A DNA stretch of 13,157 bases, taken from JBBSHJ01 sp038253135 (GTDB taxonomy: Bacteria > Actinomycetota > Actinomycetes > Mycobacteriales > QHCD01). Of the stretch, positions 6,437 to 13,157 are shown one piece after another; positions within the stretch are counted from its first letter, which is position 1, and the number at the start of each line of letters is the position of its first letter. The translations under genes and the position numbers were made by a program. The stretch lies in assembly GCA_038253135.1 (NCBI GenBank), contig JBBSHJ010000093.1, forward strand, positions 1-13,157, written 5' to 3'. A model generated the notes under the pieces. That model had not been told where the DNA came from. It saw only the letters and a program-made list of their open reading frames with translations, and searched no databases.

Positions 6437-7987
6437 ATGACGACGCTGCATTCGCTGATCAACGGCAACCGGACGATCGCCGCGCCGGGCGGCACGCTCG
6501 AGTCGCGCGATCCGGCGCACCTCGACCAGGTCGTCGCGACCCTCGCCCTCGGGGACGCCGGCACCGTGGTCGGAGCGGCCCGCGCGGCCCGCGCGGCCCA
6601 GCGAGCCTGGTCCGACACGCCGGCGCCGGTCCGTGGCCGCGTCATCGCCTACGCCGGCCGGCTGGTCGAGGCCAACGCCGGCGCCCTCGCCGCACTCGTC
6701 ACCCGCGAGATCGGCAAGCCGGCCGCCGAGGCCGCCGGCGAGGTGCGCGAGATCATCGACACCTGCGACTTCTTCCTCGGTGAGGGCCGGCGGCTCTACG
6801 GCCAGACGGTGCCCTCGGAGATGCCGGACAAGGCGCTGCTCACCTACCGCAACCCGGTCGGCACGGCCGTGATCATCACCGCCGGCAACTTCCCGGTCGC
6901 GGTGCCGTCGTGGTACGTCGTACCCGCGCTGCTGTGCGGCAACACCGTCGTCTGGAAGCCGGCGGAGTACGCCGCCGCCAGTGCCGACGCCCTCGCGCAG
7001 CTCTTCATCAAGGCCGGCCTGCCGGACGGCGTGCTCAACGTCGTGCAGGCCGACGGGCAGGTGACCTTCGACGGGCTGTCCCAGGCGCTCGCGGCCGGGC
7101 TGGTCGACAAGGTCGGCTTCACCGGGTCCAGCGAGGTCGGGGCCCGCATCGGCGAGCTGTGCGGCCGGCACCTGCAGTCGCCCTGCCTCGAGCTCGGCGG
7201 CAAGAACCCGATGGTCATCACGCCGTCCGCCGACCTCGATCTCGCCGTCGAGGGGGCGCTGTTCGCCGGGTTCGGCACCGCCGGGCAGCGGTGCACGTCC
7301 CTCGGCACGGTGATCGTGCACGCATCCGTGCATGATGAGTTCCTACGCCGCTACACCGCCGCGGTGGCGTCCGCGGCGATCGGTGACCCGACGCAAGACG
7401 TGCTTTACGGCCCGATGCTCTCCGAGCGGTTCGGCGAGCGCTACGCCGCCTACCTGGACTGGGTGCAGCCGCACCACGCCGTGCACGGGTCCAGCTCGAC
7501 CGGCCGGATCGGCACCGACAACCCGCGCAAGGGTTTTGTGGGCGATCCCGACGCCGGCGTGTATTACCACCCGGTGATCGTCGACGGCGTCCGCACGGGC
7601 GACCGGATCTTCGACGAGGAAACCTTCGGGCCGATCGTCGGTGTCACCGCCTATTCCGACCTCGAGGAGGCGATCGAGCTCGCCAACGCACCGGGGTATG
7701 GCCTGTCGTCGGCGATCTACACCAACAACCCGAGGGAGGCGTTTGCCTTCCGGAGGGGAATCGGCGCCGGGATGGTCAGCGTCAACAACTCGACCTCGGG
7801 CGCCGAGGCCCATCTGCCCTTCGGCGGCAATGGAAAATCCGGGAACGGCAGCCGCCAGTCCGGGATCTGGGTCCTTGACCAATTCACCCGATGGCAGTCG
7901 ATGAACTGGGATTATTCGGGCAAGCTGCAAAAAGCGCAGATGGATGTTGTCGACATCGAGCCCGATCTCGACTTCCGGCTGCCGTGA
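6437..7987 (+). CDS. Aldehyde dehydrogenase, probable 2-aminoadipate semialdehyde / piperideine-6-carboxylate dehydrogenase
   Basis: This is a 516-aa NAD(P)-dependent aldehyde dehydrogenase. The start ATG 6437 has GAGGAG (6421-6426) ten bases upstream and is 26 bases from the lat stop. Catalytic residues are in place: N151 in TAGNFPV, E252 in LELGGKNP, and the nucleophile C286 in GQRCTS. The cofactor-binding FTGSSEVG comes before the Glu, and ETFGPIVG and LPFGGNGKSG mark the C-terminal part. Directly after LAT, the expected substrate is 2-aminoadipate 6-semialdehyde, oxidised to 2-aminoadipate as PCD/AmaB-type enzymes do. The family alone would allow other semialdehydes, so the substrate is inferred from context. 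The stop is three bases before the first possible start of the E1 gene, which suggests translational coupling. Confidence 0.87.
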   Translation: MTTLHSLINGNRTIAAPGGTLESRDPAHLDQVVATLALGDAGTVVGAARAARAAQRAWSDTPAPVRGRVIAYAGRLVEANAGALAALVTREIGKPAAEAAGEVREIIDTCDFFLGEGRRLYGQTVPSEMPDKALLTYRNPVGTAVIITAGNFPVAVPSWYVVPALLCGNTVVWKPAEYAAASADALAQLFIKAGLPDGVLNVVQADGQVTFDGLSQALAAGLVDKVGFTGSSEVGARIGELCGRHLQSPCLELGGKNPMVITPSADLDLAVEGALFAGFGTAGQRCTSLGTVIVHASVHDEFLRRYTAAVASAAIGDPTQDVLYGPMLSERFGERYAAYLDWVQPHHAVHGSSSTGRIGTDNPRKGFVGDPDAGVYYHPVIVDGVRTGDRIFDEETFGPIVGVTAYSDLEEAIELANAPGYGLSSAIYTNNPREAFAFRRGIGAGMVSVNNSTSGAEAHLPFGGNGKSGNGSRQSGIWVLDQFTRWQSMNWDYSGKLQKAQMDVVDIEPDLDFRLP

Positions 7988-7990
7988 CGG

Positions 7991-10258
7991 ATGCGCTGCG
8001 AGGCCGACCAGCCGGCTCGGCAACGGCCGATGACCATGACCGCAGGATCGAGAGGGACCGTGCCGCACGAGCTCGATCGGCGATTGCACACTGCCCTCGG
8101 CTCCTTGACCCGGAGCGGGCCGCGCGCGACGGCCGACGATCCCGCCCTGCTGCTCGAGCTGTTCGACAGTGCCGCCGAGAGCCGGCAGCTCGATTTCATC
8201 GCGCGTGACCTCCGCGCGGCGGGCCGCGCGTTCTACACGATCGGATCGGCGGGACACGAGGCGAACGCGGCGATCGCGGCGGCGTTACGACCCACGGACC
8301 CCGCGCTGCTGCATTACCGGTCGGGCGCGTTCTACCTGCAGCGCGCCCGTCAGGTCTCCGGGTACGGCGGCGCTCAGGCGATCCGCGACGTCGTACTCGG
8401 GCTGCTCGGCGCGGCGGACGAGCCCATCGCGGGCGGCCGGCACAAGGTCTTCGGCCATGGCGATCTCGGGGTGATCCCGCAGACCTCGACGATCGCCTCT
8501 CACCTGCCCCGCGCGCTCGGATTGGCGTACGGCATCGAGACTGCCCGGCGGTGCGGCGCCGAGTCGGAGTGGCCGCCCGACGCCGTGGTCGTCGCCAGCT
8601 TCGGCGATGCGTCGGCGAACCATTCCACCGCCGCCGGCGCCTTCAACACCGCCGGACATGTGGTCGGGCAGGGATTGCGGCTGCCGCTCCTGCTGGTGTG
8701 CGAGGACAACGGGCTGGGCGTGAGCGTGCGGACCCCACCCGGGTGGATCGCCGCCGCGCTGGCCGCGCGTCCAGGGCTGCGATATGTCGCCGCCGACGGG
8801 TCCGATCCGGCGGCCGTGCTCGACGCGGCGCGGGCGGCGGCCGACTGGGTCCGGGCCGAGAGGCGGCCGGCGGCGCTGCACCTCACCTGCGTGCGTTACC
8901 TGGCGCATGCCGGCTCGGACGTCGAGCTGGCCTATCGAAGCCCGGCGGAGATCGAGGCCGACTACGGGAAGGATCCGCTGCTGGGACTCGGCCGCACCCT
9001 CGTCTCGGCCGGGATCCTCGACGCCGCCGGGCTTCTGAGTCGGTACGACGCCGCCCGGGACCGGGTGCGGGCCGTGGCCGAGGACGCCGCCGGCGCCAAG
9101 CAACTCGACGGGGCCGCGGCCATCATGGCGCCTATCGCGCCCCGCCGCCCGGACCGGGTCGCGAGCCGCAACGCGCACCACGCCGGCCGGGACGAGCGAT
9201 GCGGCCGATTCGCCGGCAAGCTGCCGGAGGACGAGGGTCCGCTGACCCTCGCGCAGGCGATCAATCGCACGCTGGGTGATCTCGCGGCGGCGTACCCGAA
9301 CCTGATCCTTTTCGGCGAGGACGTCGCCCGCAAGGGCGGGGTCTACGGGGTGACGCTCGGCCTGCACAAGCGGTTCGGCGCCGGTCGGGTCTTCGACACC
9401 CTGCTCGACGAGCAGTCGATTCTCGGCCTCGGGCTCGGCACCGGGATGGCCGGGATGCTGCCGATACCGGAAATCCAGTACCTCGCCTATCTGCACAACG
9501 CCGCCGACCAGATCCGCGGCGAAGCCGCGACGTTGCAATTCTTCTCGCAGGGCCGATACCGCAATCCGATGGTGGTGCGGATCGCCGGACTGGCCTACCA
9601 GAAGGGCTTTGGCGGGCATTTCCACAACGACAATTCGCTCGCCGCACTGCGGGACATTCCCGGGCTCGTTGTTGCCTGCCCGTCGCGGCCGGACGACGCG
9701 GCGGCGATGCTGCGGACGTGTGTCGCGGCGGCCGACGTGGACGGGACGGTCACGGCGTACGTCGAGCCGATCGCGCTCTATCACGCCCGCGACCTCTACG
9801 AGAGCGGCGACGGTGAGCTGATGGCGGCGTACTCGCCGCCGGAGCGGTGGGCCGCCGAGTACGTGCCGATCGGCCGCGCCCGGCGGTACGGCACCGGCGC
9901 CGACGCCACCATCGTGACCTTCGGCAACGGCCTTCCCATGAGCCTGCGCGTCGCGGAACGGTTGGCCGGAAAGGGAACTCAGGTCAGCGTGCTCGACCTG
10001 CGTTGGCTCAGCCCGCTGCCGGTCGATGACCTCCTGGCCGCCGCGGCGGCGACCGGACGGGTCCTGATCGCCGATGAGACCCGGCGCAGCGGCGGGGTTT
10101 CCGAAGGCGTCATGGCGGCCCTCGTCGACGGAGGATATGCCGGGACAATGGCCCGCGTCACGAGCGACGACTCGTTCGTCCCGCTCGGCGACGCCGCCGG
10201 TCACGTCCTGCTTTCCGAAAGCGACATCGAAGACGGCATCGGCCGCCTGCTGGTTTAG
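7991..10258 (+). CDS. Fused alpha/beta E1 component of a 2-oxoacid dehydrogenase; candidate 2-oxoadipate dehydrogenase E1
   Basis: The protein has up to 755 aa. The first ATG (7991) is three bases after the preceding stop; ATG 8030 and GTG 8060 (preceded by GAGAGG) are also possible, and the first 45 residues look poorly conserved. Residues about 55-400 are an E1-alpha domain: FYTIGSAGHE, LLHYRSGAF, PQTSTIASHLPRA, and the TPP motif GDAS (205-208) ending at N240 (CEDNG). Residues about 416-755 are E1-beta: LAQAINRTLGDL, FGEDVARKGGVYG, PEIQYLAYLHNA, FHNDNSLA, and a transketolase-C domain (VSVLDLRWLSPLP). Such E1s decarboxylate branched-chain or similar 2-oxoacids and pass the acyl group to an E2 lipoyl enzyme. 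The place between the aminoadipate-forming gene and glutaryl-CoA dehydrogenase suggests 2-oxoadipate as substrate. E2, E3 and lipoyl genes are absent here. One TTA codon occurs at 8285-8287. Confidence 0.85.
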   Translation: MRCEADQPARQRPMTMTAGSRGTVPHELDRRLHTALGSLTRSGPRATADDPALLLELFDSAAESRQLDFIARDLRAAGRAFYTIGSAGHEANAAIAAALRPTDPALLHYRSGAFYLQRARQVSGYGGAQAIRDVVLGLLGAADEPIAGGRHKVFGHGDLGVIPQTSTIASHLPRALGLAYGIETARRCGAESEWPPDAVVVASFGDASANHSTAAGAFNTAGHVVGQGLRLPLLLVCEDNGLGVSVRTPPGWIAAALAARPGLRYVAADGSDPAAVLDAARAAADWVRAERRPAALHLTCVRYLAHAGSDVELAYRSPAEIEADYGKDPLLGLGRTLVSAGILDAAGLLSRYDAARDRVRAVAEDAAGAKQLDGAAAIMAPIAPRRPDRVASRNAHHAGRDERCGRFAGKLPEDEGPLTLAQAINRTLGDLAAAYPNLILFGEDVARKGGVYGVTLGLHKRFGAGRVFDTLLDEQSILGLGLGTGMAGMLPIPEIQYLAYLHNAADQIRGEAATLQFFSQGRYRNPMVVRIAGLAYQKGFGGHFHNDNSLAALRDIPGLVVACPSRPDDAAAMLRTCVAAADVDGTVTAYVEPIALYHARDLYESGDGELMAAYSPPERWAAEYVPIGRARRYGTGADATIVTFGNGLPMSLRVAERLAGKGTQVSVLDLRWLSPLPVDDLLAAAAATGRVLIADETRRSGGVSEGVMAALVDGGYAGTMARVTSDDSFVPLGDAAGHVLLSESDIEDGIGRLLV

Positions 10259-10267
10259 GAGATATAT

Positions 10268-11440
10268 ATGCCGACATCGCGCAAGGGGCCGCTCGAGCTG
10301 CTCGCCATCGAGCATCTCCTCAGTGAGGAGGAGCGCGAGATCCAGTCGACCGTACGCCGGCTGGTCGACGACCGGATCAGGCCCAGCGTGGCGCAGTGGT
10401 TCGAGGCCGGCACCTTCCCGGTCGAGCTGGGCAAGGAATTCGGCGCGCTCGGATTGCTCGGAATGCACCTGTCCGGCTATGGCTGCGCCGGCACCAACGC
10501 GACGTCGTACGGGCTGGCCTGCATGGAGCTCGAGGCCGGCGATTCCGGCGCCCGCAGCTTCGTATCCGTGCAGGGCTCGCTGGCGATGTTCGCGATTCAC
10601 CGATGGGGGAGCGAGGAGCAGAAACAACGCTGGCTGCCCGGCATGGCGAGCGGGGAGATCATCGGCTGTTTCGGCCTCACCGAGACCGATTTCGGCTCCA
10701 ACCCCGCGGGGATGCGGACCCGCGCCCGCCGCGACGGCGACGGCTGGATCCTCGACGGCACCAAGATGTGGATCACCAACGGCTCGGTCGCGCGGATCGC
10801 CATCGTGTGGGCCCAGACCGACGGCGGCATCCGCGGTTTCATCGTCCCGACCGGCACCGCCGGATTCTCAGCGCCGGAACTGCACGGGAAACTCTCGTTG
10901 CGTGCCTCCATCACCTCGGAGCTGGTGCTTGACGGCGTAAGCCTGCCCGCCGACGCGCTCCTGCCCGAGGCGACCGGACTGCGGGGTCCCCTCGCCTGCT
11001 TGTCCGAGGCGCGGTACGGCATCGTGTGGGGCGCGCTCGGTGCGGCCCGCGACTGCCTGGAGACCGCGATCGAATATGCGATCAACCGTGACGCGTTCGG
11101 CCGCTCGATCGCCGGTTTCCAGCTCACCCAGCAAAAGCTCGCCGACATGACGCTCGAGCTGCAGAAGGGCTTTCTGCTCGCGTTGCATCTCGGCCGGCTC
11201 AAGGACGCCGGGCGCATCACCCCCGAGCAGGTCAGCCTCGGCAAGCTGAACAATGTGCGCGAGGCTCTCGCCATCGCCCGCGAGTGCCGGACCATTCTCG
11301 GCGCCAACGGCATCACACTGGAATATTCCGTGCTCCGGCACGCCAACAACCTGGAATCGGTCCTGACCTACGAGGGCACGTCCGAGATACATTCCCTGGT
11401 GATCGGCCAGGCGCTGACCGGCATCAACGCGTTCGGCTGA
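10268..11440 (+). CDS. gcdH: Glutaryl-CoA dehydrogenase (acyl-CoA dehydrogenase family)
   Basis: This is a 390-aa FAD enzyme that oxidises and decarboxylates glutaryl-CoA to crotonyl-CoA, handing electrons to ETF. The start ATG 10268 has AGGAGA (10257-10262) overlapping the previous stop. Sequence features match the glutaryl-CoA subgroup more than general acyl-CoA dehydrogenases: ARSFVSVQGSL (with the Arg-Ser pair near the substrate carboxylate), GCFGLTETDFGSN, ARYGIVWGALGAA, FQLTQQKLADM, and LGANGITLEYSVLRHANNLE. The catalytic base is E369 in TYEGTSEIH. Length is normal for the bacterial enzyme. It is the last gene of the operon and ends the inferred route from lysine to crotonyl-CoA. It faces the TIGR03118 gene across 53 bases. 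Confidence 0.92.
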   Translation: MPTSRKGPLELLAIEHLLSEEEREIQSTVRRLVDDRIRPSVAQWFEAGTFPVELGKEFGALGLLGMHLSGYGCAGTNATSYGLACMELEAGDSGARSFVSVQGSLAMFAIHRWGSEEQKQRWLPGMASGEIIGCFGLTETDFGSNPAGMRTRARRDGDGWILDGTKMWITNGSVARIAIVWAQTDGGIRGFIVPTGTAGFSAPELHGKLSLRASITSELVLDGVSLPADALLPEATGLRGPLACLSEARYGIVWGALGAARDCLETAIEYAINRDAFGRSIAGFQLTQQKLADMTLELQKGFLLALHLGRLKDAGRITPEQVSLGKLNNVREALAIARECRTILGANGITLEYSVLRHANNLESVLTYEGTSEIHSLVIGQALTGINAFG

Positions 11441-11470
11441 TTGCGACCGCCCGACCGCCGCCGATCAACA

Positions 11471-11492
11471 CAGGGATGTGGCGTGATCCCTG
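11471..11492. terminator. Short hairpin between convergent genes, possible bidirectional terminator
   Basis: CAGGGAT (11471-11477) and ATCCCTG (11486-11492) form a perfect 7-bp stem with an 8-base loop in the 53-base gap between the gcdH stop and the end of the opposing gene. No T-run follows on either strand, so it is not a classic intrinsic terminator. Actinobacterial terminators often lack the T-run. Confidence 0.4.
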
Positions 11493-11493
11493 C

Positions 11494-12612
11494 TCAGTCG
11501 GCGCTGGTGATCAGGCCGACGAGACCGTGCGCCTCGTCATCGATGCCGGCGCTGAACCACAGGGCGTCGGTGCCGCCCGAGGCCGCGGTGCCCTGCAGCA
11601 GGGCCCACAGCCCGTCGATCGAGATGACCCGCCCCCGCTCGTCGCGGAGCAGTCCGTGCGACCGCCCGGACCACGCGTCGAAGGCGGTGATCCGACCGTC
11701 GCCGAAGTTGCCGACCAGCAGATCGCCGGCCAGCCGGCCGAAGGACTCCGGCGCGATCGCGAGACCCCAGGGCGCATTCAGCGTGCCGTGCGAGGCGATC
11801 CGGTGCGCGGCCAGGCCGAAGCCGACGTATTCGTCGACAAAGCCCTTGCCCTTGCCGGCGATCTCATCCGTGCCGGTCGCGTCCTGCTTGGCGTAGGACA
11901 CGAAGATTCGGTCGTCGAGCACCGCGACGTTGAACGGTGCGTACCCCAACGGCAGATGCCGATCCCAGAAGAACGGCGCGGGCAGGAACACCCGCTGGAA
12001 ACTGCCGTCGAACACGTCGATGCGGGCGTGATGGAAGTCGGCCGCGAGCAGGAACGGCCCGACCGGCGTGTGCAGCAATGCCAGGCCCTTGTAGACGGCG
12101 CCGGGCACGTGGATCTGGACCTGGGCGTCCGGGCCGGCCGCCGGGTTCCAGGCCGTGATGTTGCCGCTCTCGCTGGCGAAGATGAAGCGGGCGCTGCCCG
12201 AGCCCCCGGCTCCGCTGACGGTGAAGGCTGTCGTGTCGTTGAAGACCTGACCGGTCGGAGCGCCCCCGTCGATCGGCACGTTGAGCGGCACCTTGATGGC
12301 CGCCGCGCCGTCGACCCCGCCGGTGTAGAGCGTCGCCGAATCGGTGCCGTTGTTCGAGGTCCACACCGGGCTCGTCGGCGAGAGCGACATCCCCCACGGA
12401 TTCACCAGCGCGGGATCGGTGATCTGGGCGCGACCGGGCAGGTCGGACACCACGTTGGTCAGCGCAACGGCCGTGTCATTGCGGTGGTGCCCAGTGGTGG
12501 AGCGGTGACCCGTCTCGGCGCCCGCCACCGCCGGTACGGCGAGCAGCGACCCGGCGAGGACGGCGACGGACGTCAGTCGTAGGAGCGGGCGTGTACGGCA
12601 TTTCGATTGCAT
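11494..12612 (-). CDS. Secreted TIGR03118-family beta-propeller-like protein
   Basis: The protein is 372 aa from ATG 12612, with GGGAGG about six bases upstream; an in-frame ATG eight codons earlier lacks a good site. Residues 1-33 are a signal peptide: basic start (QSKCRTR), hydrophobic core LLRLTSVAVLAGSLLAV and likely cleavage after AVAGA. The mature part carries the pattern of the TIGR03118 family: VSDLPGRAQITDPALVNPWGMS, ATLYTGG, FIFASESGNITAWNP, YKGLAL, ADFHHARIDVFDGSF, FNVAVLDDRIFVSYAKQD, LNAPWGLAIAP, GNFGDGRITAFD, and a final WFSAGIDDEAHGLVGLI. These repeats suggest a propeller fold. The biochemical role of the family is not known to me. It is likely exported and soluble, as no C-terminal anchor is seen. 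It is convergent with the operon and probably unrelated to lysine use. Confidence 0.85.
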   Translation of the reverse strand: MQSKCRTRPLLRLTSVAVLAGSLLAVPAVAGAETGHRSTTGHHRNDTAVALTNVVSDLPGRAQITDPALVNPWGMSLSPTSPVWTSNNGTDSATLYTGGVDGAAAIKVPLNVPIDGGAPTGQVFNDTTAFTVSGAGGSGSARFIFASESGNITAWNPAAGPDAQVQIHVPGAVYKGLALLHTPVGPFLLAADFHHARIDVFDGSFQRVFLPAPFFWDRHLPLGYAPFNVAVLDDRIFVSYAKQDATGTDEIAGKGKGFVDEYVGFGLAAHRIASHGTLNAPWGLAIAPESFGRLAGDLLVGNFGDGRITAFDAWSGRSHGLLRDERGRVISIDGLWALLQGTAASGGTDALWFSAGIDDEAHGLVGLITSAD

Positions 12613-12919
12613 GGTCGGCCTCCCGGCATGGTCCATGGCGCGCGATCGCGCGGATGTGCTGTCCCACGTGGGCCGGCCCCGCCCGGTTCACGCCGGCGCG
12701 CCGCGACTGAGCTCAACGGCCGATTTTCATTGCGCAGCCGGCGGAATTCCGCCGTGATGTCCGATTGCGCAGAACAGCGCCGTCAGCCCGGTGCCACCGA
12801 CCGAGCCGATCGCCGCGCCGTACGCCGCCCGCAGGTCCCGCACCCGGCCAGGGTAAGGGGGTCTCCAGCAACGGAGCGAATCTGGTCCCTTTGCTCTCGC
12901 CGGGCTGCAGCTCAGCGAG
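12613..12919. other. Intergenic stretch upstream of the secreted-protein gene
   Basis: Apart from the ribosome binding site next to 12612 and the palindrome at 12739-12754, no gene was seen here. The open frames on both strands give Arg/Pro-rich or low-complexity peptides without family resemblance. The promoter of the minus-strand gene should lie in this interval, but no clear -35/-10 pair was found. Confidence 0.5.
12739..12754. promoter_or_regulatory. 16-bp perfect palindrome flanked by 9-bp direct repeats
   Basis: Positions 12739-12754 read CGGCGGAATTCCGCCG, a perfect palindrome. ATTGCGCAG occurs on both sides, at 12729-12737 and 12764-12772, a spacing of 35 bases. The site lies about 130 bases upstream of the secreted-protein gene and could be an operator for it. 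Chance is possible in GC-rich DNA, but palindrome and direct repeats together are notable. Confidence 0.4.
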
Positions 12920-12948
12920 GTGACGCGTGGCTTGCGGTGTTCTACACT
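12920..12948 (+). promoter_or_regulatory. Sigma-70-like promoter facing the right edge
   Basis: GTGACG (12920-12925) and TACACT (12943-12948) are separated by exactly 17 bases and resemble the -35 and -10 boxes of actinobacterial housekeeping promoters. Transcription would start near 12955, at the base of the hairpin that follows. No plus-strand gene lies directly downstream in the window. Confidence 0.55.
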
Positions 12949-12951
12949 TGA

Positions 12952-13005
12952 GGTCGTCCGCGGCACTAGCTGCGGAAAGTGAGCCCGAGACCCGGCCGGA
13001 CGACC
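12952..13005 (+). ncRNA. Structured leader or small RNA candidate
   Basis: GGTCGTCCG (12952-12960) pairs perfectly with CGGACGACC (12997-13005), closing a 36-base interior that contains further short pairings and an unpaired GGAAAGTGAGCCCGAGACC stretch. The element starts a few bases after a good promoter, as expected of a riboswitch, a ribosomal-protein leader or a small RNA. I compared it from memory with TPP, cobalamin, SAM, FMN, glycine, c-di-GMP, c-di-AMP, guanidine and fluoride classes and could not match it. The downstream gene appears to be cut off by an insertion sequence. Confidence 0.4.
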
Positions 13006-13060
13006 GTGGCGCTCTGGGCCTCCCTCGCCGGTGCTTAGGGCTTGCCGATGATCAACACGC

Positions 13061-13157
13061 TCATTTCGGGGGTGGGTTGAGGGTGTAGTTCCAGTCTGGG
13101 TGCCAGTCGTGGCGGTGCAGGATGCCGCTGTTGTGTAGTGCTTTCATCTGGGCGTCG
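13061..13157 (-). CDS. C-terminal end of a transposase, probably ISAzo13 family (start outside window)
   Basis: Reading in from the right edge on the minus strand gives about 31 residues, including ALHNSGILHRHDWHPDWNYTL, ending at TGA 13061-13063. The pattern of a basic RHDWH stretch followed by DWNYTL close to the stop is typical of the C-terminus of ISAzo13-type (rve-like) transposases as I remember them. The element's end should lie within about 40 bases after the stop, perhaps around 13024-13060, but no inverted partner is in the window. The family call rests on a short segment. The gene is cut by the window edge, so its integrity is unknown. Confidence 0.55.
   Translation of the reverse strand, partial: DAQMKALHNSGILHRHDWHPDWNYTLNPPPK

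Noticed and set aside
5912..7333. A 473-residue minus-strand frame opposite lat and the dehydrogenase gene
   Set aside because: It crosses the lat/dehydrogenase boundary, has low-complexity Ser/Arg-rich segments and no motif; both plus-strand genes are certain.
5070..7987. LAT plus semialdehyde dehydrogenase as the start of a cephamycin-type beta-lactam cluster
   Set aside because: No ACV synthetase, isopenicillin N synthase or related gene follows; the next genes are a 2-oxoacid dehydrogenase E1 and glutaryl-CoA dehydrogenase, which fit catabolism.
8285..10627. A 780-residue open frame on the minus strand opposite the E1 gene
   Set aside because: It is Arg/Gly/Pro-rich without family resemblance and mirrors the GC-biased third positions of the clear plus-strand genes.
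11284..12582. A 432-residue plus-strand frame opposite the secreted-protein gene
   Set aside because: The minus strand has a signal peptide, a ribosome binding site and family motifs; the plus frame has none.
1..13157. CRISPR array or other regularly spaced direct repeats
   Set aside because: No repeated units of 20-40 bases with regular spacing were seen; repeats are limited to the inverted and short direct repeats listed.

Overview
The window is about 70% GC, with strongly GC-biased third codon positions, GTG starts, GGAGG-type ribosome binding sites and gene families typical of Actinobacteria. It most likely comes from a filamentous actinomycete chromosome. The genus cannot be fixed from the sequence; Micromonosporaceae or a relative is only a guess.

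Layout. (1) Positions 1-725 hold the tail of an unidentified plus-strand gene and a convergent small XRE-type regulator. (2) Positions 726-3908 are a graveyard of broken genes: a decayed IS21-family element (istB with two frameshifts; istA truncated, with two frameshifts), a 140-bp MITE-like element with perfect 20-bp inverted ends, the C-terminal piece of a tyrosine integrase with a frameshift at its catalytic tyrosine, and a methionyl-tRNA synthetase gene cut off at about 230 codons. (3) Positions 4151-4912 hold a short-chain dehydrogenase homologue that lacks the usual Tyr/Lys catalytic pair. It is transcribed away from the operon that follows, and the two share a 157-bp intergenic region with conspicuous operator-like repeats. 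(4) Positions 5070-11440 form a tight four-gene operon: lysine 6-aminotransferase, a semialdehyde dehydrogenase, a fused alpha/beta TPP-dependent 2-oxoacid dehydrogenase E1, and a glutaryl-CoA dehydrogenase. (5) Positions 11494-12612 encode a secreted TIGR03118-type beta-propeller protein, convergent with the operon. (6) The right edge has a promoter followed by a strong RNA hairpin, then the C-terminal end of a transposase, probably ISAzo13 family.

How the genes work together. The operon reads as an almost complete route for lysine breakdown: lysine to aminoadipate semialdehyde (LAT), to 2-aminoadipate (dehydrogenase), to 2-oxoadipate (the aminotransferase is absent here), to glutaryl-CoA (the fused E1 would do the decarboxylation; E2 and E3 are absent here), to crotonyl-CoA (glutaryl-CoA dehydrogenase). 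The gene order follows the order of reactions. The assignment of the E1 to 2-oxoadipate is inferred from context. A cephamycin-type biosynthetic role for LAT and the dehydrogenase is less likely, because the partner genes are catabolic.

The most interesting items are the pathway-ordered operon with its single-chain E1, the repeated GAAGATCA operator between the SDR gene and lat, the non-catalytic-looking SDR, the 140-bp inverted-repeat element, and the promoter plus RNA hairpin next to the right-hand insertion sequence.
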